From NCBI GenBank assembly GCA_041392305.1, contig JAWKMJ010000002.1:62001-126000 (forward strand): a stretch of DNA of 64,000 bases. The letters run 5' to 3'. The stretch is from JAGQYP01 sp041392305. Lineage in GTDB: Bacteria > Bacteroidota > Bacteroidia > Flavobacteriales_D > Crocinitomicaceae. The number at the start of each line of letters is the position of its first letter. Position 1 is the first letter of the stretch. The notes under the pieces are model-generated. The model made no database searches and was not told the DNA's origin. It worked only from the letters and a program-made list of their open reading frames with translations. The translations under genes and the position numbers were made by a program. Below, piece after piece: positions 1 to 7,906 of this stretch.

Positions 1-296
1 GTATACGTATTTACTTACGGTGTTGTCATACTTGCATCCTGAAGCGAAAATCAGTATGATGAACAAGATAATTTTGTCTAGAGGATATGGATTCGAGCGG
101 ACTTGGATGATTTTACTTTTTAATTACAGAATATTAATGAGTGAAATATATAAAAAAACGATTAGATTTTATAGATTTGTTCCCGATTTACGGGAGTTAG
201 AGCTCCAAAAAACAGTCATGTTTCCTTGAAGTTTTCCCTATTTCAGTTCGAAGGATAAAACCATTAGAGCAACCCTTACATTCTAAAAATCGAATT
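1..296. other. Gap upstream of icd
   Basis: No convincing gene is seen here. A 69-codon frame at 20-229 has no recognisable domain, signal peptide or partner and is probably chance. A TAGATTTG match to the Bacteroidota -7 box (TAnnTTTG) lies at 172-179 on the plus strand, about 118 bases before icd. It could be the icd promoter, but no TTG -33 element is found at the right distance, so this is weak. Confidence 0.4.
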
Positions 297-2534
297 ATGA
301 CACAGAAAGCTAAAATTATTTACACAAAAACAGACGAGGCTCCAGCATTGGCAACCAGATCATTTTTACCAATCATTAAAGCATTTGCTGAACCTTCAGG
401 CATCGAATTTGAGATTAAGGATATTTCTTTGGCAGCTAGGATTCTGGCTTTGTTTCCAGATTATTTGACAGAAGATCAAAAAACATCAGACGATTTAGCA
501 GAATTGGGTAAAATGGTAAAAACTCCGGAAGCGAACATCATCAAACTTCCAAATATTTCAGCTTCTATTCCTCAATTGACAGCTGCAATTAAGGAACTTC
601 AAAAGGATGGATATGCAATCCCAGATTATCCAGCAGATCCAAAGGACGATAAAGAAAAAGAAATTCAAGCAAGATACAATAAGGTGAAAGGTTCGGCAGT
701 GAACCCTGTTCTTCGAGAAGGAAATTCGGACAGAAGAGCGCCCAAAGCAGTAAAGGAATTCGCAAGAAAGAATCCACATTCCATGGGTGCTTGGTCGGCC
801 GATTCGAAATCGCATGTGTCTCACATGACCTCTGGAGACTTCAGAAATAATGAGCAATCGGTGACCGTTTCAAATCCAACAACTGTTTCAATTGTATTGG
901 AAGGGAAGGATGGCTCTACAACTGTTTTGAAAGACAACTTAGCTTTGTTGGAAGGAGAAATCATTGATGCAACAGTACTTAGCAAAAAGAAATTAATTGA
1001 GTTTTTAGAAGCTCAGGTTCAAGATGCGAAGGACAAAGGTGTTTTGTTCTCATTGCACATGAAAGCGACCATGATGAAGGTTTCAGATCCAATTATTTTT
1101 GGACATGCCGTTCGCGTTTTCTTTGCAGATCTTTTTGAAAAACATGGGGCAATTTTCGAGCAAATTGGGGTGAATGTCAACAATGGTTTTGGAGATTTGA
1201 TCGCTAAAATTGCTACACTTCCAGCAGATAAGAAAGCTGAAATTGAAGCAGATATTCAGGCAATTTATGCCAAGAATCCAGATTTGGCCATGGTGAATTC
1301 AGATAAAGGAATTACCAATTTGCATGTGCCTTCTGATGTGATTATTGATGCATCGATGCCTGCCATGATCAGAAATTCGGGTCAAATGTGGAATGCCAAA
1401 GGGCAAGCTCAAGACGCTAAAGCAGTTATCCCGGATTCTTCCTACGCCAGAATTTATACTGCAACCATTGATTTCTGTAAAAAGAATGGTGCTTTTGACC
1501 CTGTTACCATGGGATCTGTTTCCAATGTGGGTCTGATGGCACAAAAAGCCGAAGAATATGGATCACACGATAAAACCTTTGAAATTGAAAAGGCGGGGAA
1601 AGTGGTGATCAAAGATGCGAATGGAACAGTTTTAACATCGCACGACGTAGAAGAAGGAGATATTTGGAGAGCATGTCAGGTTAAGGATTTGCCTATTCAA
1701 GACTGGATCAAATTGGCGGTAAAAAGAGCTAGAGCAACTGGAAATACTGCGGTTTTCTGGTTGGATAAAAACAGAGCTCACGATGCAGAGATCATCAAAA
1801 AAGTAAATAAATACTTGCCTGATCACGATACTTCTGGTTTAGACATTCAGATCATGGATCCGGAGTCGGCCACTTATTTTTCTTGTGAAAAAATTAAGAA
1901 TGGAGAAGATGTGATTTCAGTATCTGGAAACGTTTTGAGAGATTATTTAACAGATCTTTTCCCAATTTTGGAAGTAGGTACATCGGCAAAAATGCTTTCC
2001 ATCGTTCCATTAATGAATGGAGGGGGTCTTTTTGAAACAGGTGCTGGAGGGTCTGCTCCTAAACACGTAGAACAGTTTGTGGAAGAGAATCACTTAAGAT
2101 GGGATTCATTAGGAGAATTTTTAGCCTTGGCGGTTTCTTTTGAGCATTTTTCAGAAGTGAATAACAATCCAACAGCAGCTATTCTTGGGACTACTTTAGA
2201 TGATGCAACGACAAACTTGCTTATGAATGGAAAATCTCCTTCAAGAAAAACAGGAGAACTAGATAACAGAGGATCTCATTTCTATTTGGCTTTGTATTGG
2301 GCAAAAGAATTGGCGAACCAAACTAAAGATGCAGAATTGCAGTCGCGTTTTGCAGAAGTAGCCAGCAAATTGGAAGCAAACGAAGCGAAAATAGTTGAAG
2401 AATTGAATTCGATTCAAGGTTCCCCAGTAGATATGGGGGGTTATTATTCCCCAGAAGATGCTAAGGCAGATAAAGCGATGAGACCAAGCACAACATTGAA
2501 TTCAATTATGAATTCGATTGCTGAGATGGTATAA
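297..2534 (+). CDS. icd: NADP-dependent isocitrate dehydrogenase, monomeric type
   Basis: Oxidatively decarboxylates isocitrate to 2-oxoglutarate with NADP in the cytosolic TCA cycle. The 745 residues match the usual ~740 of the monomeric (IDH-II) family, which is unrelated in length to the ~420-residue dimeric enzyme. Visible family signatures are the SAVNPVLREGNSDRR segment near residues 133-147, the HMKAT lysine at 256 and the DASMP aspartate at 351. The last two fall where the Azotobacter enzyme has substrate- and metal-binding residues. The gene stands alone, starts at an ATG after an AT-rich leader without a Shine-Dalgarno, and is followed by a clear terminator. An IS110 element lies just downstream without disturbing it. 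Family assignment is secure. Confidence 0.96.
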   Translation: MTQKAKIIYTKTDEAPALATRSFLPIIKAFAEPSGIEFEIKDISLAARILALFPDYLTEDQKTSDDLAELGKMVKTPEANIIKLPNISASIPQLTAAIKELQKDGYAIPDYPADPKDDKEKEIQARYNKVKGSAVNPVLREGNSDRRAPKAVKEFARKNPHSMGAWSADSKSHVSHMTSGDFRNNEQSVTVSNPTTVSIVLEGKDGSTTVLKDNLALLEGEIIDATVLSKKKLIEFLEAQVQDAKDKGVLFSLHMKATMMKVSDPIIFGHAVRVFFADLFEKHGAIFEQIGVNVNNGFGDLIAKIATLPADKKAEIEADIQAIYAKNPDLAMVNSDKGITNLHVPSDVIIDASMPAMIRNSGQMWNAKGQAQDAKAVIPDSSYARIYTATIDFCKKNGAFDPVTMGSVSNVGLMAQKAEEYGSHDKTFEIEKAGKVVIKDANGTVLTSHDVEEGDIWRACQVKDLPIQDWIKLAVKRARATGNTAVFWLDKNRAHDAEIIKKVNKYLPDHDTSGLDIQIMDPESATYFSCEKIKNGEDVISVSGNVLRDYLTDLFPILEVGTSAKMLSIVPLMNGGGLFETGAGGSAPKHVEQFVEENHLRWDSLGEFLALAVSFEHFSEVNNNPTAAILGTTLDDATTNLLMNGKSPSRKTGELDNRGSHFYLALYWAKELANQTKDAELQSRFAEVASKLEANEAKIVEELNSIQGSPVDMGGYYSPEDAKADKAMRPSTTLNSIMNSIAEMV

Positions 2535-2555
2535 TTAAGAAAGAGTTGATCACAA

Positions 2556-2588
2556 AAAAAGCCCTGATAATTCAGGGCTTTTATTTTT
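2556..2588 (+). terminator. Rho-independent terminator of icd
   Basis: An AAGCCCTGA arm and its complement TCAGGGCTT enclose a four-base loop. The hairpin is preceded by an A-run and followed by a T-rich tract, 22 bases after the icd stop. Confidence 0.85.
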
Positions 2589-2644
2589 ACCAGTAATTAG
2601 TTTTATTCATATAAATAACACAAGTAAAAAGAATTAGAGATTAC

Positions 2645-2806
2645 AGTCGGGGCTAGATAAATAATAAGTTATATCGTAAAAAAGACATTTCCTGATTCTT
2701 TTTTTCTTTCTTAAGTCAGAACAGTACTTAATGCTATCAAAAAGATAAGCAAGGATAATACAAAAGCAAAGGCAGAGGAAAGGATTACTTGTTAAAACTT
2801 TAAACT
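2645..2806 (+). ncRNA. Candidate bridge RNA leader of the IS110 element
   Basis: About 160 non-coding bases lie between the putative left end of the IS110 element and its transposase. IS110-group elements are known to encode a bridge RNA in this position, which pairs with donor and target DNA. By eye there are two nested hairpins: TTAAGT/ACTTAA at 2711-2731 with a nine-base loop, and GCTATC/GATAAGC at 2733-2750 with one bulge. A possible enclosing TTTCCT/AGGAAA helix uses 2688-2693 and 2776-2781. The long left and short right non-coding ends fit the IS110 group rather than the IS1111 group. The exact RNA ends and guide loops were not determined. Confidence 0.35.
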
Positions 2807-3832
2807 ATGTCTGGTTTTATTAAGCAATGTATTGGCATTGATTGCTCAAAAGATAGTTTTCATGCCACCCTTTGTACAATGGATAGGGATCAGGAGATTT
2901 ACTTCACCAAAGTACACCGATTTTTAAATAACAACTCAGGATTTAATCAATTACTCAAGTGGGTAAGGCAAAATCAAAAAAAAGATGTTCCTATTTGCTA
3001 TATAATGGAAGCAACAGGAGTGTATTATGAACCATTAGCGTATCATTTGTATAAAACAAAAAAATCGGTGGTTGTTATTCTTCCAAATAAAGTCAAACAT
3101 TTCATGAAAAGTTTAAATGTGAAGACGAAGAATGACTTTGTTGATGCAAGGGCAATTGCTCAAATTGGAGTAGAGCGTAAGTTCAACTTATGGGAGCCTC
3201 CCACTCCATTGTTTTTAGAGCTGAGACAATTAACTCGATTACATGAACAACTTCAATGTCAAAAAGTAGCTCTCCAAAATATGTTGCATAGTAAAGAGTT
3301 CAGCCAGGGAACTATTCCTTTTGTATTAAAAACAAACAAGAAATTGATTAAATCAATCGAAACGCAAATTGAAAAGGTTGAACAAGCCATTCAAAATTTA
3401 ATTGAAAGAGAGGATTGGTTAAGAGAAAAGATGGAGAGAATTCAGACAATAAAGGGTGTGGGGCTAATGGCTGCTGCAGTGGTTATCGCTGAAACAATGG
3501 GATTTAAAATGATTCGGAATAGAAAACAACTGGTAAGTTACGCCGGATACGATGTAGTAGAACGTCAATCAGGGACTTCGGTTGTAGGAAAAACAAGAAT
3601 CTCGAAAAAAGGAAATCGCCACATTCGTCGTGCTCTGCATTTTCCTGCTCTTGCCGCTTCAAGATTTGATGAACACCACAAAAATATTTACAACAGAATA
3701 AACGAGAGGAATGATTATCAAACCAAAATGGTTGGAGCTGTTGCGTTACAAAGGAGATTATTACTTATGATATATGCTCTATGGAAATCTGATCAGGTTT
3801 ATGATCCACAATATCAAAAAAGTAGCCTCTAA
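2807..3832 (+). CDS. IS110-family DEDD transposase
   Basis: A 341-residue recombinase that catalyses RNA-guided movement of IS110 elements. The N-terminal RuvC-like DEDD domain shows Asp12 (GIDCSKD), Glu68 (MEATGVYYE), Asp110 and Asp113 (KTKNDFVDARAIAQ). A charged coiled-coil-like stretch spans about residues 140-210. The C-terminal transposase_20 domain runs from IQTIKGVG to the end, with the conserved SG at 255-256 (ERQSGTS) followed by ISKKGNRHIRRAL; the serine there is the expected nucleophile. Length is normal for the family and the frame is uninterrupted, so the element could be active. The ATG start follows the candidate bridge-RNA leader. Confidence 0.93.
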   Translation: MSGFIKQCIGIDCSKDSFHATLCTMDRDQEIYFTKVHRFLNNNSGFNQLLKWVRQNQKKDVPICYIMEATGVYYEPLAYHLYKTKKSVVVILPNKVKHFMKSLNVKTKNDFVDARAIAQIGVERKFNLWEPPTPLFLELRQLTRLHEQLQCQKVALQNMLHSKEFSQGTIPFVLKTNKKLIKSIETQIEKVEQAIQNLIEREDWLREKMERIQTIKGVGLMAAAVVIAETMGFKMIRNRKQLVSYAGYDVVERQSGTSVVGKTRISKKGNRHIRRALHFPALAASRFDEHHKNIYNRINERNDYQTKMVGAVALQRRLLLMIYALWKSDQVYDPQYQKSSL

Positions 3833-3849
3833 AATTAATTAGAGACTAC
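3822..3849. repeat. Hairpin at the right end of the IS110 element
   Basis: Eleven-base arms, GTAGCCTCTAA and TTAGAGACTAC, with one C/A mismatch enclose a six-base AATTAA loop. The hairpin overlaps the transposase stop codon. It is not followed by a T-run, so it is more likely an end-recognition feature than a terminator. Its downstream arm contains the right copy of the 13-base direct repeat. Confidence 0.5.
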
Positions 3850-3959
3850 GCGGGATAGTATCCAAAAAATACTTCCTTGAATTTTAAAGATAAATTATTT
3901 TATAGAAATATTTGGTTTTAATAACAGTACCTTTTTTGTTTCCAATACTTTTATTTTGA

Positions 3960-4646
3960 TTAGATCAACAACCAGATGATCAACCAGATTAAGAACAATG
4001 CGATGGCTGCGATACCGAATGACATCCCAATGTATCCCATAACACTTCCATCCATGATAAGTGCAGCGATACCTGTTCCAATGGCAATAATCCCTAAGGC
4101 GAGTGCTACCCATCCTGCCCATGCAAGCGAAAAGAATGCTACAATCGCGATGATGAAAGCCACAATTCCTAAAATCAAGGAAATAATACCCAGAATTAAA
4201 GACACATCAGCCGAAGGTGCACTTTCAGGTAGAGCCGTTGGTGCAACAACTCCTTCTTCAAGAATAGGATCAGTCACTTTCGGCGTTTTATTCTCATTAA
4301 TGATTACATTATCGCTTACCTTAGGTTCGGTATTTTGTTCAAAACCTGCATTTTCAGCGTAAGATGATTCATCATTTTTTACCACATGTTTTTCATTTTT
4401 TGTGGCCAATTCTTTTTTCGAATTGTTCTCTTTTTTGGATTTGAAATTTTGTTTTTTCTCGTTTTTTTCGTGAGACACTACATATTTTGTCTCTTCAGCT
4501 TTATCTGCTTTAGCAACATTGTAATTTCCTCTTTCAGGTTTGTATTTTCCTTTTGTATATTTTCTCTTGGAAAAAGATAAATTCCCTGTTGAACAGGACC
4601 CTAGGAAAAGGCCTAAAACAATTAAAAAGTAAATTTTGTTCTTCAT
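3960..4646 (-). CDS. Lipoprotein with C-terminal membrane segments, copy 1
   Basis: 228 residues of unknown function. A lipoprotein signal ends in the lipobox LGSC, followed by STGN and the block FSKRKYTKGKYKPERGNYNVAKADK. A long Lys/Glu/Asn-rich linker (about 40-140) leads to two strongly hydrophobic segments at about 150-180 and 185-228 with Gly/Ala/Ile-rich composition. This is an unusual layout for a lipoprotein, because it would anchor the chain twice. The neighbouring gene at 4753-5448 is a clear paralog with the same order of parts. About 100 bases and a terminator separate them, so they are probably transcribed separately. No enzymatic motif is seen. Confidence 0.75.
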   Translation of the reverse strand: MKNKIYFLIVLGLFLGSCSTGNLSFSKRKYTKGKYKPERGNYNVAKADKAEETKYVVSHEKNEKKQNFKSKKENNSKKELATKNEKHVVKNDESSYAENAGFEQNTEPKVSDNVIINENKTPKVTDPILEEGVVAPTALPESAPSADVSLILGIISLILGIVAFIIAIVAFFSLAWAGWVALALGIIAIGTGIAALIMDGSVMGYIGMSFGIAAIALFLIWLIIWLLI

Positions 4647-4695
4647 AGTTCACTGATATTTAAGTAAGTAAAAATGCCAAGGTAATAAAAAAAAT

Positions 4696-4728
4696 AAAAA
4701 AGCGGTTTAATATGAAAACCGCTTTATC
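4696..4728 (-). terminator. Terminator after lipoprotein copy 2
   Basis: Read on the minus strand, AAAGCGGTTT and AAACCGCTTT form a ten-base stem followed by a T-rich tract. It lies about 25 bases past the stop of the 4753-5448 gene. Confidence 0.75.
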
Positions 4729-4752
4729 AAATCATAATTTTAAGGATTGCTA

Positions 4753-5448
4753 TTAAATGAAAATTACAAACCAAAGAATCATGAATATAATCGCAAGGAC
4801 AATTGCAACAGCAGAAGAGATTGTACCCCAAAGGTTCCACATACTCTGACCATCAATCACCCATGATGCAATAGAAGTTCCTAAACCAATAATTCCTAGG
4901 GCTAAAGCAGCATAGGCTAAGCCTAGGGTCAACCAACCAAGCACAGCTAACAAGACTGCTAAAAGACCAAATCCAAAACCAATGTATCCCAAAATTTCTC
5001 CGGCTCCAGCTGGCGCAGGTTCAGGAGTAACAGGAGCTGCTTCGGATACATTTTCAATGATTTGCTCTTGTTTTCTTTCCGTATTTACCTCCGTGATTCC
5101 ATCCTCTTGAACTACAGAGTTGTTCTTGTTTTGAGCAAGTACCTCTTCTGTTCTAGATACTTTCGCCTCTTTTTGAAAAACGGGTGCAGCATTATTTTTA
5201 GCTACTTGTTCTTCTTTTTTAACTTTTGATTTGGAGACTTTATAACTTTGTTTAGAAGGATTTTTTTCTGTTTTTACAACATATTTAGTATCCTCTGTCT
5301 TGTTGCTGCTTTTGGCAACTTTGTAATCACTTTTTTCGGGTTTATATTTCCCTTTTGTATATTTTCTTTTCGAGAAAGACATGTTTCCCGTTGAACATGA
5401 GGCAAGGAAAAATATTCCACCTAAAGCCAAAACTGTCAGATTTTTCAT
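4753..5448 (-). CDS. Lipoprotein with C-terminal membrane segments, copy 2
   Basis: 231 residues, paralogous to the gene at 3960-4646. The lipobox LASC is followed by STGN and FSKRKYTKGKYKPEKSDYKVAK, nearly identical to copy 1. A charged linker rich in Lys, Gln and Glu with a Pro/Ala patch (APVTPEPAPAGAG, near 140-150) precedes two hydrophobic segments at about 150-185 and 190-231. The membrane part is less conserved between copies than the N-terminal block, which suggests that the KRKYTKGKYKPE block carries the shared function. It ends at a good terminator. No known domain is recognised. Confidence 0.75.
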   Translation of the reverse strand: MKNLTVLALGGIFFLASCSTGNMSFSKRKYTKGKYKPEKSDYKVAKSSNKTEDTKYVVKTEKNPSKQSYKVSKSKVKKEEQVAKNNAAPVFQKEAKVSRTEEVLAQNKNNSVVQEDGITEVNTERKQEQIIENVSEAAPVTPEPAPAGAGEILGYIGFGFGLLAVLLAVLGWLTLGLAYAALALGIIGLGTSIASWVIDGQSMWNLWGTISSAVAIVLAIIFMILWFVIFI

Positions 5449-5611
5449 AAGAAATAGTTTTTATGTTTCCTTTTAATAATTATCGCGAAATTATAAAAAT
5501 ATTGCTGAAGATGTTGCAGAATAGCAATAGGATTTATATCAACTCAAACGATGAATTAAATCATTGCGACATTTCTTGAGCTTCAAAGTTTGATAGGAAG
5601 TTTTTAGCTTA

Positions 5612-5645
5612 TTGGGATATTAGAGGAATATTTGCATTACTTTTG
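5612..5645 (+). promoter_or_regulatory. Promoter of pabA (-33/-7)
   Basis: TTG at 5612-5614 and TACTTTTG at 5638-5645 match the Bacteroidota -33/-7 elements with a 23-base spacer, at the long end of the accepted range. Transcription would begin about 10 bases before the ATG at 5662. Confidence 0.5.
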
Positions 5646-5661
5646 AATCGATTGAAAGGGT

Positions 5662-6228
5662 ATGAAAATTTTAATGATCGATAATTATGATTCTTTCACC
5701 TTTAATTTGGTGCATTATCTTGAAGCTCTAAAGAATATCGAGGTTTCTGTTTGGAAAAATGATCAGATAGACTTTGATAGAGTGCATTGTTTTGATCGTA
5801 TAGTCATTTCACCCGGACCTGGAATCCCTTCTGAATCGGGTCAAATTATTCCCTTAATACAGAATTTTTCAGGGAAAAAACCAATTTTAGGTATTTGTAT
5901 GGGTCATCAAGCCATTGGAGAAGCTTTCGGAGCACAACTTAAGAATTTAAATGAAGTGTTGCATGGTGTGGCAACCAATGCAGTCATTCAAGAGAAGGAA
6001 CCCATCTTCGAAAGTTTGGGAGAAAAATTTGAAATAGGTCGCTACCATTCTTGGGTAATTGATCCAGCAACACTTTCGGAAGATTTTGTGGTAACTCTGA
6101 AAGACGAAAAGGGTGAAATCATGGCCATTCGACACAAAGAGTATGACTTGGTCGGACTACAATTTCACCCTGAATCGGTATTAACACCAAAGGGATTTGA
6201 TATGATTCAAAATTGGTTAAGACATTAA
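5662..6228 (+). CDS. pabA: Anthranilate/aminodeoxychorismate synthase glutamine amidotransferase subunit
   Basis: Class I glutamine amidotransferase that supplies ammonia from glutamine to a chorismate-using partner. It has 188 residues, the normal single-domain length. The nucleophile Cys79 lies in GICMGHQAIGE, and His169 and Glu171 in FHPES complete the triad. The N-terminal DNYDSFTFNL and the SPGPGIP loop are typical of TrpG/PabA. No trpE, pabB or trp genes are nearby, so the choice between tryptophan and folate pathways cannot be made here. A lone copy in Bacteroidota often serves p-aminobenzoate synthesis. The stop overlaps the convergent OmpA-domain gene by four bases. Confidence 0.88.
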   Translation: MKILMIDNYDSFTFNLVHYLEALKNIEVSVWKNDQIDFDRVHCFDRIVISPGPGIPSESGQIIPLIQNFSGKKPILGICMGHQAIGEAFGAQLKNLNEVLHGVATNAVIQEKEPIFESLGEKFEIGRYHSWVIDPATLSEDFVVTLKDEKGEIMAIRHKEYDLVGLQFHPESVLTPKGFDMIQNWLRH

Positions 6229-7772
6229 GTTTTGGATGTCATCCGAATCCCCAAGTGTTTTGCAAGTTCTTCTTTACTTTGAATTTTATCCGTCATATCT
6301 ACCATTTTAAATGTTGCTGTTTCATTATTTTTCAAATTCATTTGTGGAAAGGCGCCATTTTTACTTAGATATAGCTGACCATCTTGTGTAAATAGCGCAA
6401 TTGTGTTATTCGCTGTTGCGTTGCACGTAAATTTTTCTGGTGAGAAATAAAAAGCTCCATTATAGTTTGGGTCTACAAGAGTTAGAAATGCAATATCAAT
6501 AATAGGGTTGCCCTTTTCGTCCTCATATTTTGCCAGTACGTCTATTTTATTTGGAACTCGATTTATCTTGTCACAATTATATACACCAAAGCTTCCAATA
6601 TCCAATCCTTCAACCAAATTAGGTACAGGAATGTCTTCGTGTTCATATTTAATTTCTTCTCTGTAAGAAACGTATTGACCCGATTTCACTTTTCGATTGT
6701 ATTGGCGGTCTATTTGAGCACATTTTTGTTCTAGAAGTCTTACTTTTTTCTTCGATTCCGGAAGCTGTTCAATTTCTTTGATTTCCCTAAGATTGGACGC
6801 GTTCCATTGCAGCTCTTTATATTTGGCTCTAGCAATTAGTAGGGTATAGCGTCGAATAAAATGTTTCATTTTTTCATTCTTCTTTTTTTCCATCTTTTTA
6901 GAATTAAGTTCAGGGTGAAAGACCTTATTCGTTCGGGTGATGAATTTTAGGGTTTGGATGCTTCTTTTTTGATCCCAATGTCCTTGATCATTGATTTTAA
7001 AGAATTCATTTCCTTCATCAGCATTTACCATAGAGTAATCTATCCTTAGACTTTTGTTTTTGGCAATTTGAACGGGATTTTCTTCTGAAAACCCTCTAAT
7101 GTCAAGCATTCCAGCACTGCTAAAAAATTGTTCTTCACCATTTTGTTGAATTGTCATTGGAATGCCCGAAAACGCAATATCTGCTGAGGATCTGTATTCC
7201 TTAATAGCTATTTCAACAGTTTCTCTGACTACTTTCCCATTGTCGTCAACAAATGCATATTTAGGAATATACATGGTCGATCCTTTAGCTCCTATATCGA
7301 TTACTGTGTCTTCCTCTGGATTAATTTTGTAAATATAGGGTTGGACCAAAAATGCCTCCGGGATTTCAAATTTATTTTTGTATTCTACATGAATTTCAAC
7401 TCTTCTGTTAGTTTGTTTGCCATCATCGAAAGAATTGGAAGCTATTGGGTTCTCCTCACCTTTATAATGAACCTCTATTTGTTTTTGGGCAATACCATTA
7501 ATATTTAGTTGATATTCAATGGTTTTTGCCCTGTTTAAGGAAAGATTTCGATTGTACTCCAGACTTCCATCACTATCTGTATGTCCTATTATCTCGACTT
7601 TTTTAATATTCTCAACATCCAGATTTTGTATAAACTGATCCAATTGATCACTTGCATTTTCATTCAAAGCATAGCTGTCGTAATCAAACAAAATGACTTC
7701 TTGTGTACTTTGAGCAAAAAGCATACTCTTCCCAGTAAGGCAAATCACTGCCAGTGCAATTCGTGTTTTCAT
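6225..7772 (-). CDS. OmpA-domain protein with large C-terminal region
   Basis: 515 residues with a signal peptide (1-20, ending LFAQ). An OmpA/MotB peptidoglycan-binding domain covers about 25-132, with GHTDSDGS at 63-70, NRAKTIEYQL at 80-89 and NRRVEI at 122-127. OmpA domains usually close a protein, but here about 380 residues follow. That part contains a repeated IPKYAFVDDNGKVV / VEIAIKEYRSSADIAFSGIPM region, a Lys/Arg-rich helical stretch (about 295-365) and a beta-rich end. The remainder is not recognised. The predicted place is the periplasm or outer membrane, tethered to peptidoglycan. It is transcribed alone. Confidence 0.82.
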   Translation of the reverse strand: MKTRIALAVICLTGKSMLFAQSTQEVILFDYDSYALNENASDQLDQFIQNLDVENIKKVEIIGHTDSDGSLEYNRNLSLNRAKTIEYQLNINGIAQKQIEVHYKGEENPIASNSFDDGKQTNRRVEIHVEYKNKFEIPEAFLVQPYIYKINPEEDTVIDIGAKGSTMYIPKYAFVDDNGKVVRETVEIAIKEYRSSADIAFSGIPMTIQQNGEEQFFSSAGMLDIRGFSEENPVQIAKNKSLRIDYSMVNADEGNEFFKINDQGHWDQKRSIQTLKFITRTNKVFHPELNSKKMEKKKNEKMKHFIRRYTLLIARAKYKELQWNASNLREIKEIEQLPESKKKVRLLEQKCAQIDRQYNRKVKSGQYVSYREEIKYEHEDIPVPNLVEGLDIGSFGVYNCDKINRVPNKIDVLAKYEDEKGNPIIDIAFLTLVDPNYNGAFYFSPEKFTCNATANNTIALFTQDGQLYLSKNGAFPQMNLKNNETATFKMVDMTDKIQSKEELAKHLGIRMTSKT

Positions 7773-7906
7773 GATTTCTAAGATTTAAAGTTTAATGTAG
7801 GTCTATGCCATATACCATTAGTTCAATTCTAACGCTTGTTTATGGTCAATGAAAAGTAGTGCGAAAAGTTACAAGAAGGGAAACGGCTAAACAGAAATTC
7901 TATTGT

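Larger units (their letters stand above)
2632..3850 (+). mobile_element. IS110-family insertion sequence (approximate limits)
   Basis: One transposase gene with a long upstream and a short downstream non-coding flank. A near-identical 13-base direct repeat, AATTAGAGAYTAC, occurs at 2632-2644 and 3837-3849, 1205 bases apart, which is an appropriate size for an IS110 element. IS110 elements lack long terminal inverted repeats and make no ordinary target duplication, so these repeats mark likely ends but the exact junctions are uncertain. The insertion lies between the icd terminator and a convergent lipoprotein gene and breaks no visible gene. Confidence 0.55.

Noticed and set aside
20..229. 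69-codon plus-strand frame at the window start
   Set aside because: No domain, signal, or supporting context; composition typical of chance frames in this AT-rich gap.
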